Assembly (NCBI RefSeq): GCF_021026295.1
Contig: NZ_JAJNDA010000014.1
Coordinates: 1 to 64,000, forward strand
Reading direction: 5' to 3'
Length of the DNA stretch: 64,000 nucleotides
Origin: Actinomycetospora soli
GTDB taxonomy: Bacteria > Actinomycetota > Actinomycetes > Mycobacteriales > Pseudonocardiaceae
The notes under the pieces: generated by a model
Databases searched by the model: none
Told to the model about the DNA's origin: nothing
What the model saw: only the letters and a program-made list of their open reading frames with translations
Translations under genes and position numbers: made by a program
Shown: one piece after another, positions 53,987-63,201 of the stretch
Layout of the letters: every line of letters begins with the position of its first letter
Position numbering within the stretch: the first letter of the stretch is position 1

Positions 53987-56900
53987 GTGCTCCGCGTCGA
54001 CGTGCTCGGCGACGTCCGCGCGACGATCGACGGCCGGACGCTCGACCTCGGCGGCCCGCGGCAACGGGCGGTCCTGGGCATGCTCGTCGCGGCGGACGGG
54101 CGGGTCGTCTCCACCGACCGGTTCCTGGAGGACCTGTGGGCGGGCAGCCCGCCGCCGAAGGCCCTCGGCGCCCTCCAGGCCTACGTCTCGCACCTGCGGC
54201 GCCGGCTCGAGCCCGACCGGGCGCCGCGGACCCCGGCGACCGTGCTGGTCAGCGTGGCGCCCGGGTACCGGCTCACGCTGCCGGACCAGCAGGTGGACGC
54301 CTGGGAGGTCGCCCGGCTCGTCGACGACGCGCGCACGGCTCCGCCCGCCGAGGCGATGACGCTCGCGTCCCGGGTCCTGGCCCGCTGGACCGGCGCCCCG
54401 TTCGCCGCCTACCGCGACGAGCCCTGGGCCGCGAGCGCGGCCGACCGCCTCGTCGAGCTGCACGCCGCCGCCGCGGAGATCGCGGGGGAGGCGGCGCTCG
54501 CGCTCGGTCGGCCCGCCGAGGTACTGGCGGCGCTGGGCGAGCTCGTCCGCGCCGAGCCGCTGCGCGAGAGCGCGGCGGCCCTGCTCGCCCGCACGCTCGT
54601 CGCGGTCGGTCGCCCGGGCGACGCGCTGGCGGTCCTGCGCGACGTCCGCGCCCGGCTCGCCGACGAGCTCGGACTGGACCCGGGCGAGGCCTGGCACGAC
54701 GCGCAGCAGGCCGTCCTGGCCCCGGCCCCCGTGCCCACCCGCCGTCGGGAGGACCCGCCGGCGCCCGAGACCGACGACGGTTTCCTCGGACGCACCGAGG
54801 AGCTCACCCGTTTGCGCCGGGCGGGGGAGGAGACCGGCGCGCGGGCCGGGGTGGTGTGGGTCGCCGCCGGGGCCGGGACGGGGAAGTCGGCGCTCGTCGA
54901 CCGGTTCGCGCAGGAGGTGACGGGGCGTCGCGTGCTCCGCGCCCGCTGCCCCGAGGCGGCCGGTGCGCCGCCGGGCTGGGCGTGGCGGGACCTCGTCACG
55001 CGCGCGACCGGGACGGCGCCGACCGCGACCGACCCGTTCGCGCTGGCCGCCGCCGTGGCGCCGGTGCTCGCCGGGCCGACGACCCTCGTGGTCGAGGACG
55101 TGCACGGCGCCGACGGGGAGACCCTGCAGGTGCTGCGCCACCTGGTCGCGAACGGTGGCGGCGCACTGCTCGTCGTGGCGACCTACCGCGACGACGAGGT
55201 CTCCGACGACCTGCGGGCCACCCTCGCGCTGCTGGCCGCGCAGACCCGTGACCGGGTCCGGCTCGGCGGGCTCGACGCCGCGTCGGCGCGCCGGCTGCTG
55301 CGCCGGCACGCCGGCCGCGAGCTCGGCGAGCACACGTGGCGGGCCCTGCTCGACCGCGCCGCCGGCAACGCCCTCTTCCTGCGGGAGCTCGGCGACCTCG
55401 CCCGGACCGAGGGCGACGACGTGGCGACGCGGGACCTCCCCGCCGGGGTCGCCGACGTCCTCGACCGGCGGCTCGCCCGCCTGCCCGCCCGGGCCGTCGC
55501 GACCCTCACGCGGGCCGCGGTCCTCGGCCGCGAGGTCGACGTGGACCTGATGCTCGAGGTCGACGTCCTGCGCGGACCGCTCGACGAGGACGACCTGCTC
55601 GACGACCTCGACACCGGCGTCGTCGCCGGCCTGCTCGAGGGCGGGAGCACGCTGCGGTTCAGCCACGCCCTCGTCCGCGACGCCGTCGCCGCGCGCATGC
55701 CCCCGCTGCGGCGCGCGCGTCTGCACCGGGCGCTGCTCGACACGCTGGCGGTCCGACATCCCGAGCGGGTCCACGCCCTGGCCCACCACGCGGAGCTGGC
55801 CCTCGACGCCACGACCGCCGCCCGCGCCCTCCCGTCCCTCACCGCCGGTGCCGCCGCGGCGCAGGAGGCGGGTGCGGTCGGGGAGGCGGTCCGCTGGCGA
55901 CGCGCCGCGGTGCGGGCGCACGACCTCGGTGCCGGCGACACCGCGAGCCGACTCCGTGCCCACCGGGACCTGGTCCGCGCGCTCGCCGCCGCCGGCGACC
56001 TGACCGCCGCGCTGGCCGAGCGGGAGCGCTCGGTCGCGCTGGCCCGGCGCCTCGGCGACGCCACCGACGAGGCGTGGGCCTGGAGCTGGGACGTCGTGAC
56101 CCTCTGGGCCACGCGGCCCGCTCTCGACGACCAGGACGCCGCGATCGCGCGGGTGCAGGAGCTGCTCGGCGTCGTCGACCGGACCGACCGGCGCCTCCGG
56201 GCGGAACTGCTGTTGGCGCTCGCACACGAGTCGCAGCCGTGGCTCGTCGACCTCGGTCGCGCGGCGGGCGACGAGGCCCTGGGCCTCGCCCGCGAGCTGG
56301 ACGACCCGCGCCTGCTCTGCCGGGCGCTCGGCGTCGCCCACCTGCACACCTTCGCGGTGGCCGACCCGGACCACCAGCGCCGCGTCGGCGAGGAGATGCT
56401 CGCCGTCGCCACCCGGGCCCACCTCGGCGACCACGTCGCCCTCGCACACCTCGTGCTCTCCGCGGCCGCGGTCGGGCGCGGCGACCTCGACGCGGCCCGC
56501 AGCCACCTCGACGGCGCCACCGCGACCGCCGGCGCGGGCCAGCTCCCGGTGCTGGCGCTGTGCGTCGCGGTCTTCGCCGCGACCCTCGACCTCGTCGCGG
56601 GCCGCATCGACGCCGCCCGCGCGGCGTTCGACGAGCTCTCCGCCCGGATCACCGCCTCCGGGGATCCGAACGGCGGCGCGATCCGGGCCTGGATCCTGAC
56701 GACGGTGGCGGCGGTCGCCGGGGACACCTCGAGCGCGCTGGACGAGCTCGAGGCGATCGCGACGGCCGGTGGGTCCGACGTCGTCGCCGTGCTGCGGGTC
56801 CTCGCGCGGCTCGACGCCGGACGGGAGGACGAGGCCCGCGCGCTCTGGCCGCTCCCGCCGTACCCGCGGGAGGCCACCTGGCAGCTGGAGACCGCGTTCC

Positions 56901-57154
56901 AGTGCCTCGCCGCCTGCCGGCTCGCCGACGCCGAGGTCGTGCGCCGCACCCGCGACGACCTGCGGCCCTGGGCGGGCCAGCTCGTCCGGACCGGCAACGG
57001 ACAGCTCGTCCTCGGCCCGGTCGACCTCGTCCTCGCCCACGCCGCCGTCGTGCTCGGCGAGGACCCCCGCCCGCACGCCGAGGCCGCCGCAGCACTCGCC
57101 CGCCGGCTCGGGGCGCCGCACTGGCTCGCGGCGGCGGAGGGCCTGCTCGGCTGA
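53987..57154 (+). CDS. SARP-type transcriptional regulator with AAA/NB-ARC-like ATPase and TPR-like repeats
   Basis: 1055 residues. OmpR-like winged helix at about 1-95 (LRVDVLGDVRATIDGRTLDLGGPRQRAVLGML in the family pattern, ALGALQAYVSHLRRRLEP), bacterial transcriptional activation domain at about 100-250 (ELGLDPGEAW), P-loop AAGAGTGKSALVDRF near 290-305, Walker B-like LVVEDVHGAD, then about 500 residues of helical, Ala-rich repeats. Regulators like AfsR activate secondary metabolism or stress genes in Streptomyces. No biosynthetic cluster adjoins; the next gene encodes a membrane protein. Confidence 0.88.
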   Translation: MLRVDVLGDVRATIDGRTLDLGGPRQRAVLGMLVAADGRVVSTDRFLEDLWAGSPPPKALGALQAYVSHLRRRLEPDRAPRTPATVLVSVAPGYRLTLPDQQVDAWEVARLVDDARTAPPAEAMTLASRVLARWTGAPFAAYRDEPWAASAADRLVELHAAAAEIAGEAALALGRPAEVLAALGELVRAEPLRESAAALLARTLVAVGRPGDALAVLRDVRARLADELGLDPGEAWHDAQQAVLAPAPVPTRRREDPPAPETDDGFLGRTEELTRLRRAGEETGARAGVVWVAAGAGTGKSALVDRFAQEVTGRRVLRARCPEAAGAPPGWAWRDLVTRATGTAPTATDPFALAAAVAPVLAGPTTLVVEDVHGADGETLQVLRHLVANGGGALLVVATYRDDEVSDDLRATLALLAAQTRDRVRLGGLDAASARRLLRRHAGRELGEHTWRALLDRAAGNALFLRELGDLARTEGDDVATRDLPAGVADVLDRRLARLPARAVATLTRAAVLGREVDVDLMLEVDVLRGPLDEDDLLDDLDTGVVAGLLEGGSTLRFSHALVRDAVAARMPPLRRARLHRALLDTLAVRHPERVHALAHHAELALDATTAARALPSLTAGAAAAQEAGAVGEAVRWRRAAVRAHDLGAGDTASRLRAHRDLVRALAAAGDLTAALAERERSVALARRLGDATDEAWAWSWDVVTLWATRPALDDQDAAIARVQELLGVVDRTDRRLRAELLLALAHESQPWLVDLGRAAGDEALGLARELDDPRLLCRALGVAHLHTFAVADPDHQRRVGEEMLAVATRAHLGDHVALAHLVLSAAAVGRGDLDAARSHLDGATATAGAGQLPVLALCVAVFAATLDLVAGRIDAARAAFDELSARITASGDPNGGAIRAWILTTVAAVAGDTSSALDELEAIATAGGSDVVAVLRVLARLDAGREDEARALWPLPPYPREATWQLETAFQCLAACRLADAEVVRRTRDDLRPWAGQLVRTGNGQLVLGPVDLVLAHAAVVLGEDPRPHAEAAAALARRLGAPHWLAAAEGLLG

Positions 57155-57216
57155 GCGCAAGTCGATCGCAAGTGGCGTCGGGCAGCGTGCGCGGCACCAC
57201 CGATCGAGGAGTCACC

Positions 57217-57906
57217 ATGACCGTCACCCACCGCCACCTGCTCGCCCTCGGCGGCGCCGCGCTCGCGCTGTCCGGGATCACCGGTCTCGTGGGCGGGATG
57301 CTGCACCCCGTCGTCGACGGGCAGTCCCATTCCGTCGCGTCGATCACCGCACCGGGCGGTCCACCGGCCTATCTGCTGCTCTACGGCGGCGCGATCCTGC
57401 TGATGCTGGGGCTGCCCGCCGTCACGGCGTGGCTCGCGCCGCGGGTCGGGGTGCTCGGCGTCGTCGGCCTCACGCTGTACTTCGTGGGCAACGCGCTCTC
57501 CGCGCAGTCGCACCTCGTCGTCGAGGGCTTCGTCGCCCGGGAGGTGCCGCAGGCCATTCCCGACGACGGGTCGATCGTCGCCTCGGGCTCGTTCGCGCTG
57601 CTGCAGGTGGTCGGCGGGCTCGTCTTCGTCGCCGGGGTGCTGCTGACCGGGATCGCGCTGCTCCGCCGCGGGTCCGGCGTCCCGTGGTGGATCGGCGCCG
57701 CCTTCGTGCTCTCCGCGCTCGGCGTGCTGGTGCCGCTGCCCGAGGCACCGGTGCTGACCGGACTGCAGGTCGAGCTGTTCGAGGCGGTCGGGACCGTCGG
57801 GCTCGGTCTGCTCGCGGTCCGGGCGGCGCGCAGCGCTCAGCCGGCGCCCGCCGGGTCGCCGTACCGGGCGGCCGCGTGGACGGCCTCGACGGAGAAGGTC
57901 ACGTGA
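57217..57906 (+). CDS. Six-helix membrane protein
   Basis: 229 residues from ATG 57217 with GAGGA upstream, internal to a longer open frame. Six hydrophobic segments (for example LLALGGAALALSGITGLVGG, AYLLLYGGAILLMLGLPAV, FALLQVVGGLVFVAGVLLTG). No transporter or enzyme motif recognised. 62 bases after the SARP-type regulator on the same strand, a likely target or partner. Contains an exact copy of the 17-bp motif. Confidence 0.75.
   Translation: MTVTHRHLLALGGAALALSGITGLVGGMLHPVVDGQSHSVASITAPGGPPAYLLLYGGAILLMLGLPAVTAWLAPRVGVLGVVGLTLYFVGNALSAQSHLVVEGFVAREVPQAIPDDGSIVASGSFALLQVVGGLVFVAGVLLTGIALLRRGSGVPWWIGAAFVLSALGVLVPLPEAPVLTGLQVELFEAVGTVGLGLLAVRAARSAQPAPAGSPYRAAAWTASTEKVT
57557..57573 (+). 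repeat. 17-bp dispersed motif, copy D (in membrane protein)
   Basis: TTCCCGACGACGGGTCG, exact. Encodes I-P-D-D-G-S with the rare codon ATT, in an outside loop. Confidence 0.8.
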
Positions 57907-57920
57907 CCGACGGCCACCGC

Positions 57921-57960
57921 GGGCCACGTCCGCGGCGGCCACCCGGGCCACGTCCGCGGC
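57921..57960 (+). repeat. 16-bp direct repeat, two copies
   Basis: GGGCCACGTCCGCGGC at 57921-57936 and again at 57945-57960 (24-base period), between the convergent membrane-protein and metallo-hydrolase genes. No function is apparent. Confidence 0.8.
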
Positions 57961-57996
57961 ACGGCACCGACCGTGCGACCCGGAGCGCGGTCGAGG

Positions 57997-58941
57997 TCAA
58001 GCCAGGCAGGTCAACGGGCGCCCGCCGTTCCACGTGACCATGTCGCCGAGGGCCGCCATCACGTCGATCGCCCCGCCGCGCGGCGTCCCGTCGAGCTCCG
58101 CGTAGGCGCGGTGCAGGTTCCCGACGATGCGCTCGGCGTCCGGCCAGTCGGCGAACCGGCCGAGATCGGTGTCCTGCGCGGCGGCCAGCGGGGACAGCCC
58201 CGCCGCCCGTCCCCGCTCGGCGACGTCGAGCACGAACCGCAGGTAGTCCAGCGTGGCGTCGAGCGGGGCCCGGTCGTGGAACACGGGGCCGTGCCCGGGC
58301 ACCGTCGTCGTCGCGCCCAGCGGGGCGACGACCTGCTCGAGGACGTCGATCGCGCCGGTCACCGAGCCCATCAGCAGGAACGGCGTCCCGCCGTTGAACA
58401 CGAGGTCGCCGCAGAACAGCGTCGACCGCTCCGGGAACCACACCAGGGAGTCGTTGGTGGTGTGGGCGGGCGTGCCCACGTGCAGGACCTCGGCCCGCAG
58501 ATCCCCGACGTGGAGCGCGACGCGGTCGGTGAACGTGAGGAACGGCGGGTCCAGGGGCAGCGTGCCCCACTCCGGGTTCTCCCAGAACGGCAGCTCCCGC
58601 GGCGGCCCGAACGCGATCATCTCCTCGCGGGCGCGCTCGTGGGCCACGATCGTCGCGGTGCAGAAGAGCGCGTTGCCCCAGGTGTGGTCGCCGTGGTGGT
58701 GGGTGTTGACCAGGGTCCGGACCGGGGCGGACGTGACCGAGGCGATGGCGTCGACGAAGGCGCGGGTGCGGCGTTCGGTCGAGCAGGAATCGACGGCGAC
58801 GACGCCCTGCGGTCCGACCGCGAAGCCGGTGTTGTTGATCCACCACGTGCCGTCGGGCTGGACGTAGGCGTGGATCCCGTCGGAGACCTCCTCCAGCCGC
58901 GGCGGGCCGGGGACGGTGATGTCGTGGGTGTGGGCACTCAC
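57997..58941 (-). CDS. Metallo-beta-lactamase fold hydrolase
   Basis: 314 residues. Metal motif THHHGDHTWG at about 80, further ligands in GTPAHTTND, LFCGDLVF and VPGHGPV, complete for a di-zinc MBL enzyme. No signal peptide. Start GTG overlaps the FAH gene stop (GTGA), so both are made together and may handle successive steps of one catabolic route. Confidence 0.9.
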   Translation of the reverse strand: MSAHTHDITVPGPPRLEEVSDGIHAYVQPDGTWWINNTGFAVGPQGVVAVDSCSTERRTRAFVDAIASVTSAPVRTLVNTHHHGDHTWGNALFCTATIVAHERAREEMIAFGPPRELPFWENPEWGTLPLDPPFLTFTDRVALHVGDLRAEVLHVGTPAHTTNDSLVWFPERSTLFCGDLVFNGGTPFLLMGSVTGAIDVLEQVVAPLGATTTVPGHGPVFHDRAPLDATLDYLRFVLDVAERGRAAGLSPLAAAQDTDLGRFADWPDAERIVGNLHRAYAELDGTPRGGAIDVMAALGDMVTWNGGRPLTCLA

Positions 58942-59855
58942 CGGGTGTTCTCCTCGCGCAGGGGACGGACGGGGGCGCCCGCGACGATCGGCGCGTCGAC
59001 GGCGCCGAGGCCGTCGACCTCGAGCCGGACCCGGTCGCCGGGGCCGAGATAGGTGTAGGCGTCCGCGCCGTGCACCCGCGAGAGCTCGAGGATGCAGCCG
59101 GTGCCCACCGTGCCGCTGCCGATCAGGTCGCCGGGGACCACCCGCGTGCCACGCGAGGCGTAGGCGATCATCTCGCCGAACGACCAGTACAGGGCGTCGA
59201 GGCGGCCCGCGCTGTAGGGCGTCCCGTTGACCGCGGCGCGCATGGCGGCGGCGGCCGGCAGCTCGTCGGGCGTGAGCATCCAGGGCCCGCAGCTCGACGC
59301 CGAGTCCTTGCCCTTGGCGGGGCCGAGGTTCAGCTTCATCTCCTCGCCCTGCAGGTCGCGGGCGCTCCAGTCGCAGAACAGCACGTAGCCGGCGACGTGG
59401 TCGACGGCCTCGTCGGGATCGAGGTCGGAACCCTCCCGGCCGATCACCGCCGCGACCTCGAGCTCGTAGTCGAACGCGGCGCTGCCGGGGGAGACCGGGA
59501 CGGGCTCGTGGGGCCCGCGCAGCGACGCCGGGTTGGTGAAGTAGAAGACCGGCTGCTGATACCAGAGCGGGTCGACCGTCAGGCCGATCGCGGCGCTCGC
59601 GGTGACCACGTGCTCCTCGAAGGCCATGAAGTCCCGGATCGACGGGGGCCGGGGCACCGGGGGCAGCAGGGTCACCGTGCCGGGGTCGACCTCGGGTGCC
59701 GCCAGCGCGGCGTCGGCCGCCGTGCGCAGCCGCGTGCCGTCGTCACCGAGCAGGTCCACCAGCGCGGTGGCGCCCGGCACCGGGTGCAGGACCTCGTCCC
59801 GCCAGACCGCGGTCCGGACGGTCCCATCGGCCTCGGAGTAACTGCTCCAGCGCAT
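58938..59855 (-). CDS. Fumarylacetoacetate hydrolase-family protein
   Basis: 305 residues. FAH catalytic domain with metal ligands in DYELEVAAVIG and FCDWSARDLQGEEMKLNLGPAKGKD (E, D, D set) and GTVGTGCILE near the end. Enzymes of this family cleave C-C bonds of acylpyruvates or isomerise aromatic-degradation products. First gene of a two-gene operon with the metallo-hydrolase; a LysR gene lies upstream on the same strand (48-base gap). Confidence 0.9.
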   Translation of the reverse strand: MRWSSYSEADGTVRTAVWRDEVLHPVPGATALVDLLGDDGTRLRTAADAALAAPEVDPGTVTLLPPVPRPPSIRDFMAFEEHVVTASAAIGLTVDPLWYQQPVFYFTNPASLRGPHEPVPVSPGSAAFDYELEVAAVIGREGSDLDPDEAVDHVAGYVLFCDWSARDLQGEEMKLNLGPAKGKDSASSCGPWMLTPDELPAAAAMRAAVNGTPYSAGRLDALYWSFGEMIAYASRGTRVVPGDLIGSGTVGTGCILELSRVHGADAYTYLGPGDRVRLEVDGLGAVDAPIVAGAPVRPLREENTR

Positions 59856-59903
59856 CCACGCTCCCCTCGTCGGCGGCCAGTCTGCGGCGGGCGCCGTGGT
59901 AGA

Positions 59904-60782
59904 TCATGGACCGATCCGGTTGCGGTCGAGGCCCGCCACGGCGCGCGCCGCGGCCCGGACGACGGCCACGGGGTCGCGGTGGTCGCCGGGGCGGCTCGCG
60001 ACGGCGACGGTGGCCGGGGGTCCGTCGACCGGCACGTAGCGCACCCCGGGGTGCGGGAAGAACCGTCGGGCGGGTTCCGCGTGCAGCCCGAGCCGCCCGC
60101 TCGTCGCCACCGCCGTCGCGACCCCGGCGGGGGAGCGCACCGTCACCCGGCCCCGACCGCCGGCGCCCTCGCCCCACTCCGCGAGCCCCGCGGAGGCGCC
60201 GACCGGGGAGACCAGCCGCTGCCCGGCGACGTCGGCGCGGGTGAGCCGGTCGGCCCGGGCGAACTCGGAGCGGACCGGGACGACCGCGACGCGCTCGGAC
60301 GTCAGCACCCGGTCCAGCGTGGGGTCGTCCGCGCCGCCCACGTCGTGGACCAGCGCGAGGTCGACCTCCCCGGAGCGGACGGCGTCGTACTGGTCGGCCC
60401 AGGTCAGCTCGACGGTGTCCACCGCGAGGTCCGGGTACCGGGCCGCGACCAGGTCCCACACGTCGGGCCAGAGGTCGGCCAGCCCGAAGCCGAGCACGCC
60501 GATGCGCAGCACGCCGGGCACGTCGCGACGGGCGTCGACCTGGTCGACCAGCGCGTCCAGCCCCGCCAGCGCCTGCCGGGCGCGGGGGACGAAGCGTTCG
60601 CCGGCGGGGGTGAGGGCGACCCGGCGGCTGGTGCGGGCGAACAGCCGGGTGCCGAGCTCGCGCTCGAGTGCCTGGATCCGGCGACCGAAGGGTTGCGCGG
60701 CGATGAAGTGGGCCTGCGCCGCGCGGCCGAAGTGCAGGGTGTCCGCGAGCGTCACGGCGTACCGCAGGGCCCGGACGTCCAT
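59904..60782 (-). CDS. LysR-family transcriptional regulator
   Basis: 292 residues. N-terminal winged helix ([39 protein letters not shown] in family pattern), linker helix, and an effector-binding domain from about 90. Divergent from the broken amidohydrolase with 152 bases between, and upstream of the FAH/metallo-hydrolase pair; either could be the target. ATG at 60782. Confidence 0.9.
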   Translation of the reverse strand: MDVRALRYAVTLADTLHFGRAAQAHFIAAQPFGRRIQALERELGTRLFARTSRRVALTPAGERFVPRARQALAGLDALVDQVDARRDVPGVLRIGVLGFGLADLWPDVWDLVAARYPDLAVDTVELTWADQYDAVRSGEVDLALVHDVGGADDPTLDRVLTSERVAVVPVRSEFARADRLTRADVAGQRLVSPVGASAGLAEWGEGAGGRGRVTVRSPAGVATAVATSGRLGLHAEPARRFFPHPGVRYVPVDGPPATVAVASRPGDHRDPVAVVRAAARAVAGLDRNRIGP

Positions 60783-60836
60783 GTCCCACCACCTCGCCGT
60801 GCACCGGGGCGCCGTCGGGCGATGCTACGGCGCGCG

Positions 60837-60851
60837 GACCCGTCGTCGGGA
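60837..60851 (-). repeat. 17-bp dispersed motif, partial copy F (non-coding, minus strand)
   Basis: GACCCGTCGTCGGGA on the plus strand is the reverse complement of the 15-base core shared with the other copies. It lies between the LysR and amidohydrolase genes. Confidence 0.55.
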
Positions 60852-60865
60852 TGGTCGATCGGAAC

Positions 60866-60884
60866 CGGAACGGGACATGTTCCG
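60866..60884. promoter_or_regulatory. Inverted repeat, candidate LysR operator
   Basis: CGGAAC, 7 bases, GTTCCG: perfect 6-bp arms in the divergent gap, 51 bases before the amidohydrolase start. Confidence 0.45.
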
Positions 60885-60934
60885 CGGCGCGCGCGCTCCG
60901 ATGCTGGCCCGGAACCCAGCCACGAGGAGGCACC

Positions 60935-62431
60935 ATGGCACGCACCCTGATCCGGGGCGGTCACGTCCTGACGATGGACCCCGCGCTCGGCGACCTGCCG
61001 ACCGGCGACGTCCTCGTCGACGACGGGGTGATCACGGCGGTCGCCCCGTCGCTGCCCGACACCGACGCCGAGGTGCTCGACGCCCGGGGGCACCTGGTCC
61101 TGCCCGGGCTGATCGACACCCACCGGCACACGTGGCAGTCGCTCGCCCGCGGCATCTGCGGCGACTGGACGCTCGGCGACTAATACTTCGGCATCCGGCT
61201 CGCGATCTCACCCGCGTTCACCGCCGACGACGTGGCGCTGGGACAGCGGCTCGGCGCCCTGGACGCGCTGAACGCGGGCGTGACGACCCTGCTCGACTTC
61301 TCGCACTGCAACAACACCCCCGACCACAGCGACGCGGCCGTGCTCGGGCTGCGCGACGCCGGGATCCGGGCGGCGTTCTGCTACGGCTTCTTCGAGAGCT
61401 CGCCGGAGGCGTCGCGCTTCGGGGACCACGACGCGCGGCTCGCCGACTTCCACCGTGTCGCCGACACCCACTTCGCCGGCGGCGACGACCTGCTCACCCT
61501 CGGCGTCTCGCTCTCCGAGCTGTTCGGCCTGCCCTTCGACCGGTCCGTCGCCGAGCTGGCGGCCGCCCGCGAGCGGCGCGCCCTGGTCGTCAACCACACG
61601 GGCTGCGTCTGGGGCAGCGTGCTGACCGGCGGGATCCCCGAGCTGGACGCCCTCGGGCTGCTCGGCCCGGACATGGTCCACGTGCACGGCAACACCCTCG
61701 GCGACGCGGAGTGGGAGGCCGTGGCCCGCAGCGGCGGCAAGATCTCGATCTCCGTCGAGACCGAGCTGAACATGGGGATGGGCCGCCCGGTGTTCGAGCG
61801 GTGCCGCCGCCACGGCCTGGCGCCGACCCTGTCCGCCGACGTCATCTCGCTCAACTCCGGCGACCTCTGGCACGAGATGCGTTTCGGGCTCGGGTTCACG
61901 CGGTGGGAGGCGACCGAGGCGGTCAACCGCGCGGGCGCGATGCCGGAGCGGGTGACCACCCTCGCGCAGGAGGCGCTCACCTGGACCACGGTGAACGCCG
62001 CCGACGCGCTCGGCCTCGGGGACCGGGTCGGCTCGCTGACCCCGGGCGAGCGCGCCGACCTGCAGCTCGTGGGTGGCGGCGCGCTCGAGCAGCACCCGCG
62101 GATCGACCCCTACGCGACGCTGGTCTTCCAGACGACCGCCGCCGACGTCGCGACCGTGCTCGTGGACGGCCGCGTCGTGAAGCGCGACGGCGTGCTCACC
62201 GGGGTGGACCTGCCGCGGCTGACGGCCGAGGCCGACCGCGCCGCCGACGCGATCCTGGGCCGAATCCGCGACGCCGGGCGGGCGCTGCCGGGCACCCCGC
62301 CCGGCGCCTTCGAGGCCCTCGAGCCCGTGGCCCGCGGCTTCCACGCCGAGGCGGTGCGGGCCGCGGCGGGAGCTCAGCCGTCCCGACGTGCCATGCGCCA
62401 GGACGTCACGCCCACGCCGAGCACGACGTAG
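60935..62431 (+). pseudogene. Amidohydrolase (cytosine deaminase-like) with in-frame TAA
   Basis: ATG 60935 with GAGGAGG upstream. The first 82 codons give the N-terminal half-barrel with metal motif DTHRHTWQS; codon 83 (61181-61183) is TAA; the same frame then runs 415 codons through the rest of the family (FGIRLAISPAF, TTLLDFSHCNNTPDHSDAAV, VHVHGNTL, LSADVISLNSGD, TVNAADALGLGDRVGSLTPGERADL). One base change (TAC to TAA, the next codon also being TAC) would explain it. The last 19 codons overlap the convergent permease gene. Either a recent pseudogene, a sequencing error or read-through. Confidence 0.8.
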
Positions 62432-63201
62432 ACCAGCGCCCGCAGCGTGGACGACGCCAGGCCGTCGAGCGGCAGCGGATCCCGGAGCACGTCCGTGCCG
62501 GCCCCGAAGCCGCTCGTGAGCAGCAGCGGCTGCAGCCAGTCGAGCGCGGGGATCGCCCCGAGCACGCCGAACACGATCAGGCCGCCGAGCACGCACGCCA
62601 GGACGACGAGCGGGTGCTCGGTGAACGTCGAGATCGCGAGCGCCACGGCCCCGACGGCGAGCAGCTGCCCGACCGTCCACGCCGCCACCAGTGCGATCCG
62701 ACCGAGGGCCTCGCCGACGCCGAGGGTGGTCCCGGAGAGCGTGATCAGCGAGCCCGGCCCGCCGACCACCAGGGCGCCCGCGATCATCCCGACGACCGCG
62801 ATGATCGCGACGGCGAGCACCGCCACCGTGATCACCCCGGCCGCCTTCATGACGACGAAGCGGGCCCGGCCGACCGGCGCGACCAGCAACCCGCGCAGCG
62901 TGCCGGACCCCGCCTCGCCGGCCACCGCGTCCGCGGCGGCCGACGCCACCGCGAGCGGCAGCAGCAGGGTGAGGGCCAGCCCGAGGGCCGCCACGGGCAG
63001 GACGAACCCGTTGCCCGCGACCTGGGCGATCAGCCCGCGGCCGCCCCGCCCGGCCACCGCGATGCCGATCGCCACGGCCACCGGGATCAGGGCCAGCAGG
63101 CCGAGCACCACGAGGGTGCGCGGGCGCCGGAGCACCCACCGGATCTCGGCGCCGACCACGCGGCCGAGGGAGGCGTGGGTCCTCTCGAGTACGGCGGTCA
63201 C
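62374..63201 (-). CDS. ABC-2 type transporter permease
   Basis: 275 residues from GTG 63201, overlapping the ATPase stop by 4 bases. Six hydrophobic segments; the first is VVLGLLALIPVAVAIGIAVAG. An AVAGEAGSGTLRGLLVAPV segment is typical of NatB/BcrB-like export permeases. Works with the ATPase to export a drug, peptide or ion; the substrate is unknown. Confidence 0.88.
   Translation of the reverse strand: MTAVLERTHASLGRVVGAEIRWVLRRPRTLVVLGLLALIPVAVAIGIAVAGRGGRGLIAQVAGNGFVLPVAALGLALTLLLPLAVASAAADAVAGEAGSGTLRGLLVAPVGRARFVVMKAAGVITVAVLAVAIIAVVGMIAGALVVGGPGSLITLSGTTLGVGEALGRIALVAAWTVGQLLAVGAVALAISTFTEHPLVVLACVLGGLIVFGVLGAIPALDWLQPLLLTSGFGAGTDVLRDPLPLDGLASSTLRALVYVVLGVGVTSWRMARRDG

Noticed and set aside
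58026-58039. parS-like GTTCCACGTGACCA
   Set aside because: Only 10 of 14 positions match the parS consensus and it lies inside the metallo-hydrolase gene; no parAB nearby.
61181-61183. Recoding (pyrrolysine or selenocysteine) at the amidohydrolase stop
   Set aside because: The codon is TAA, not TAG or TGA, and no recoding structure follows.
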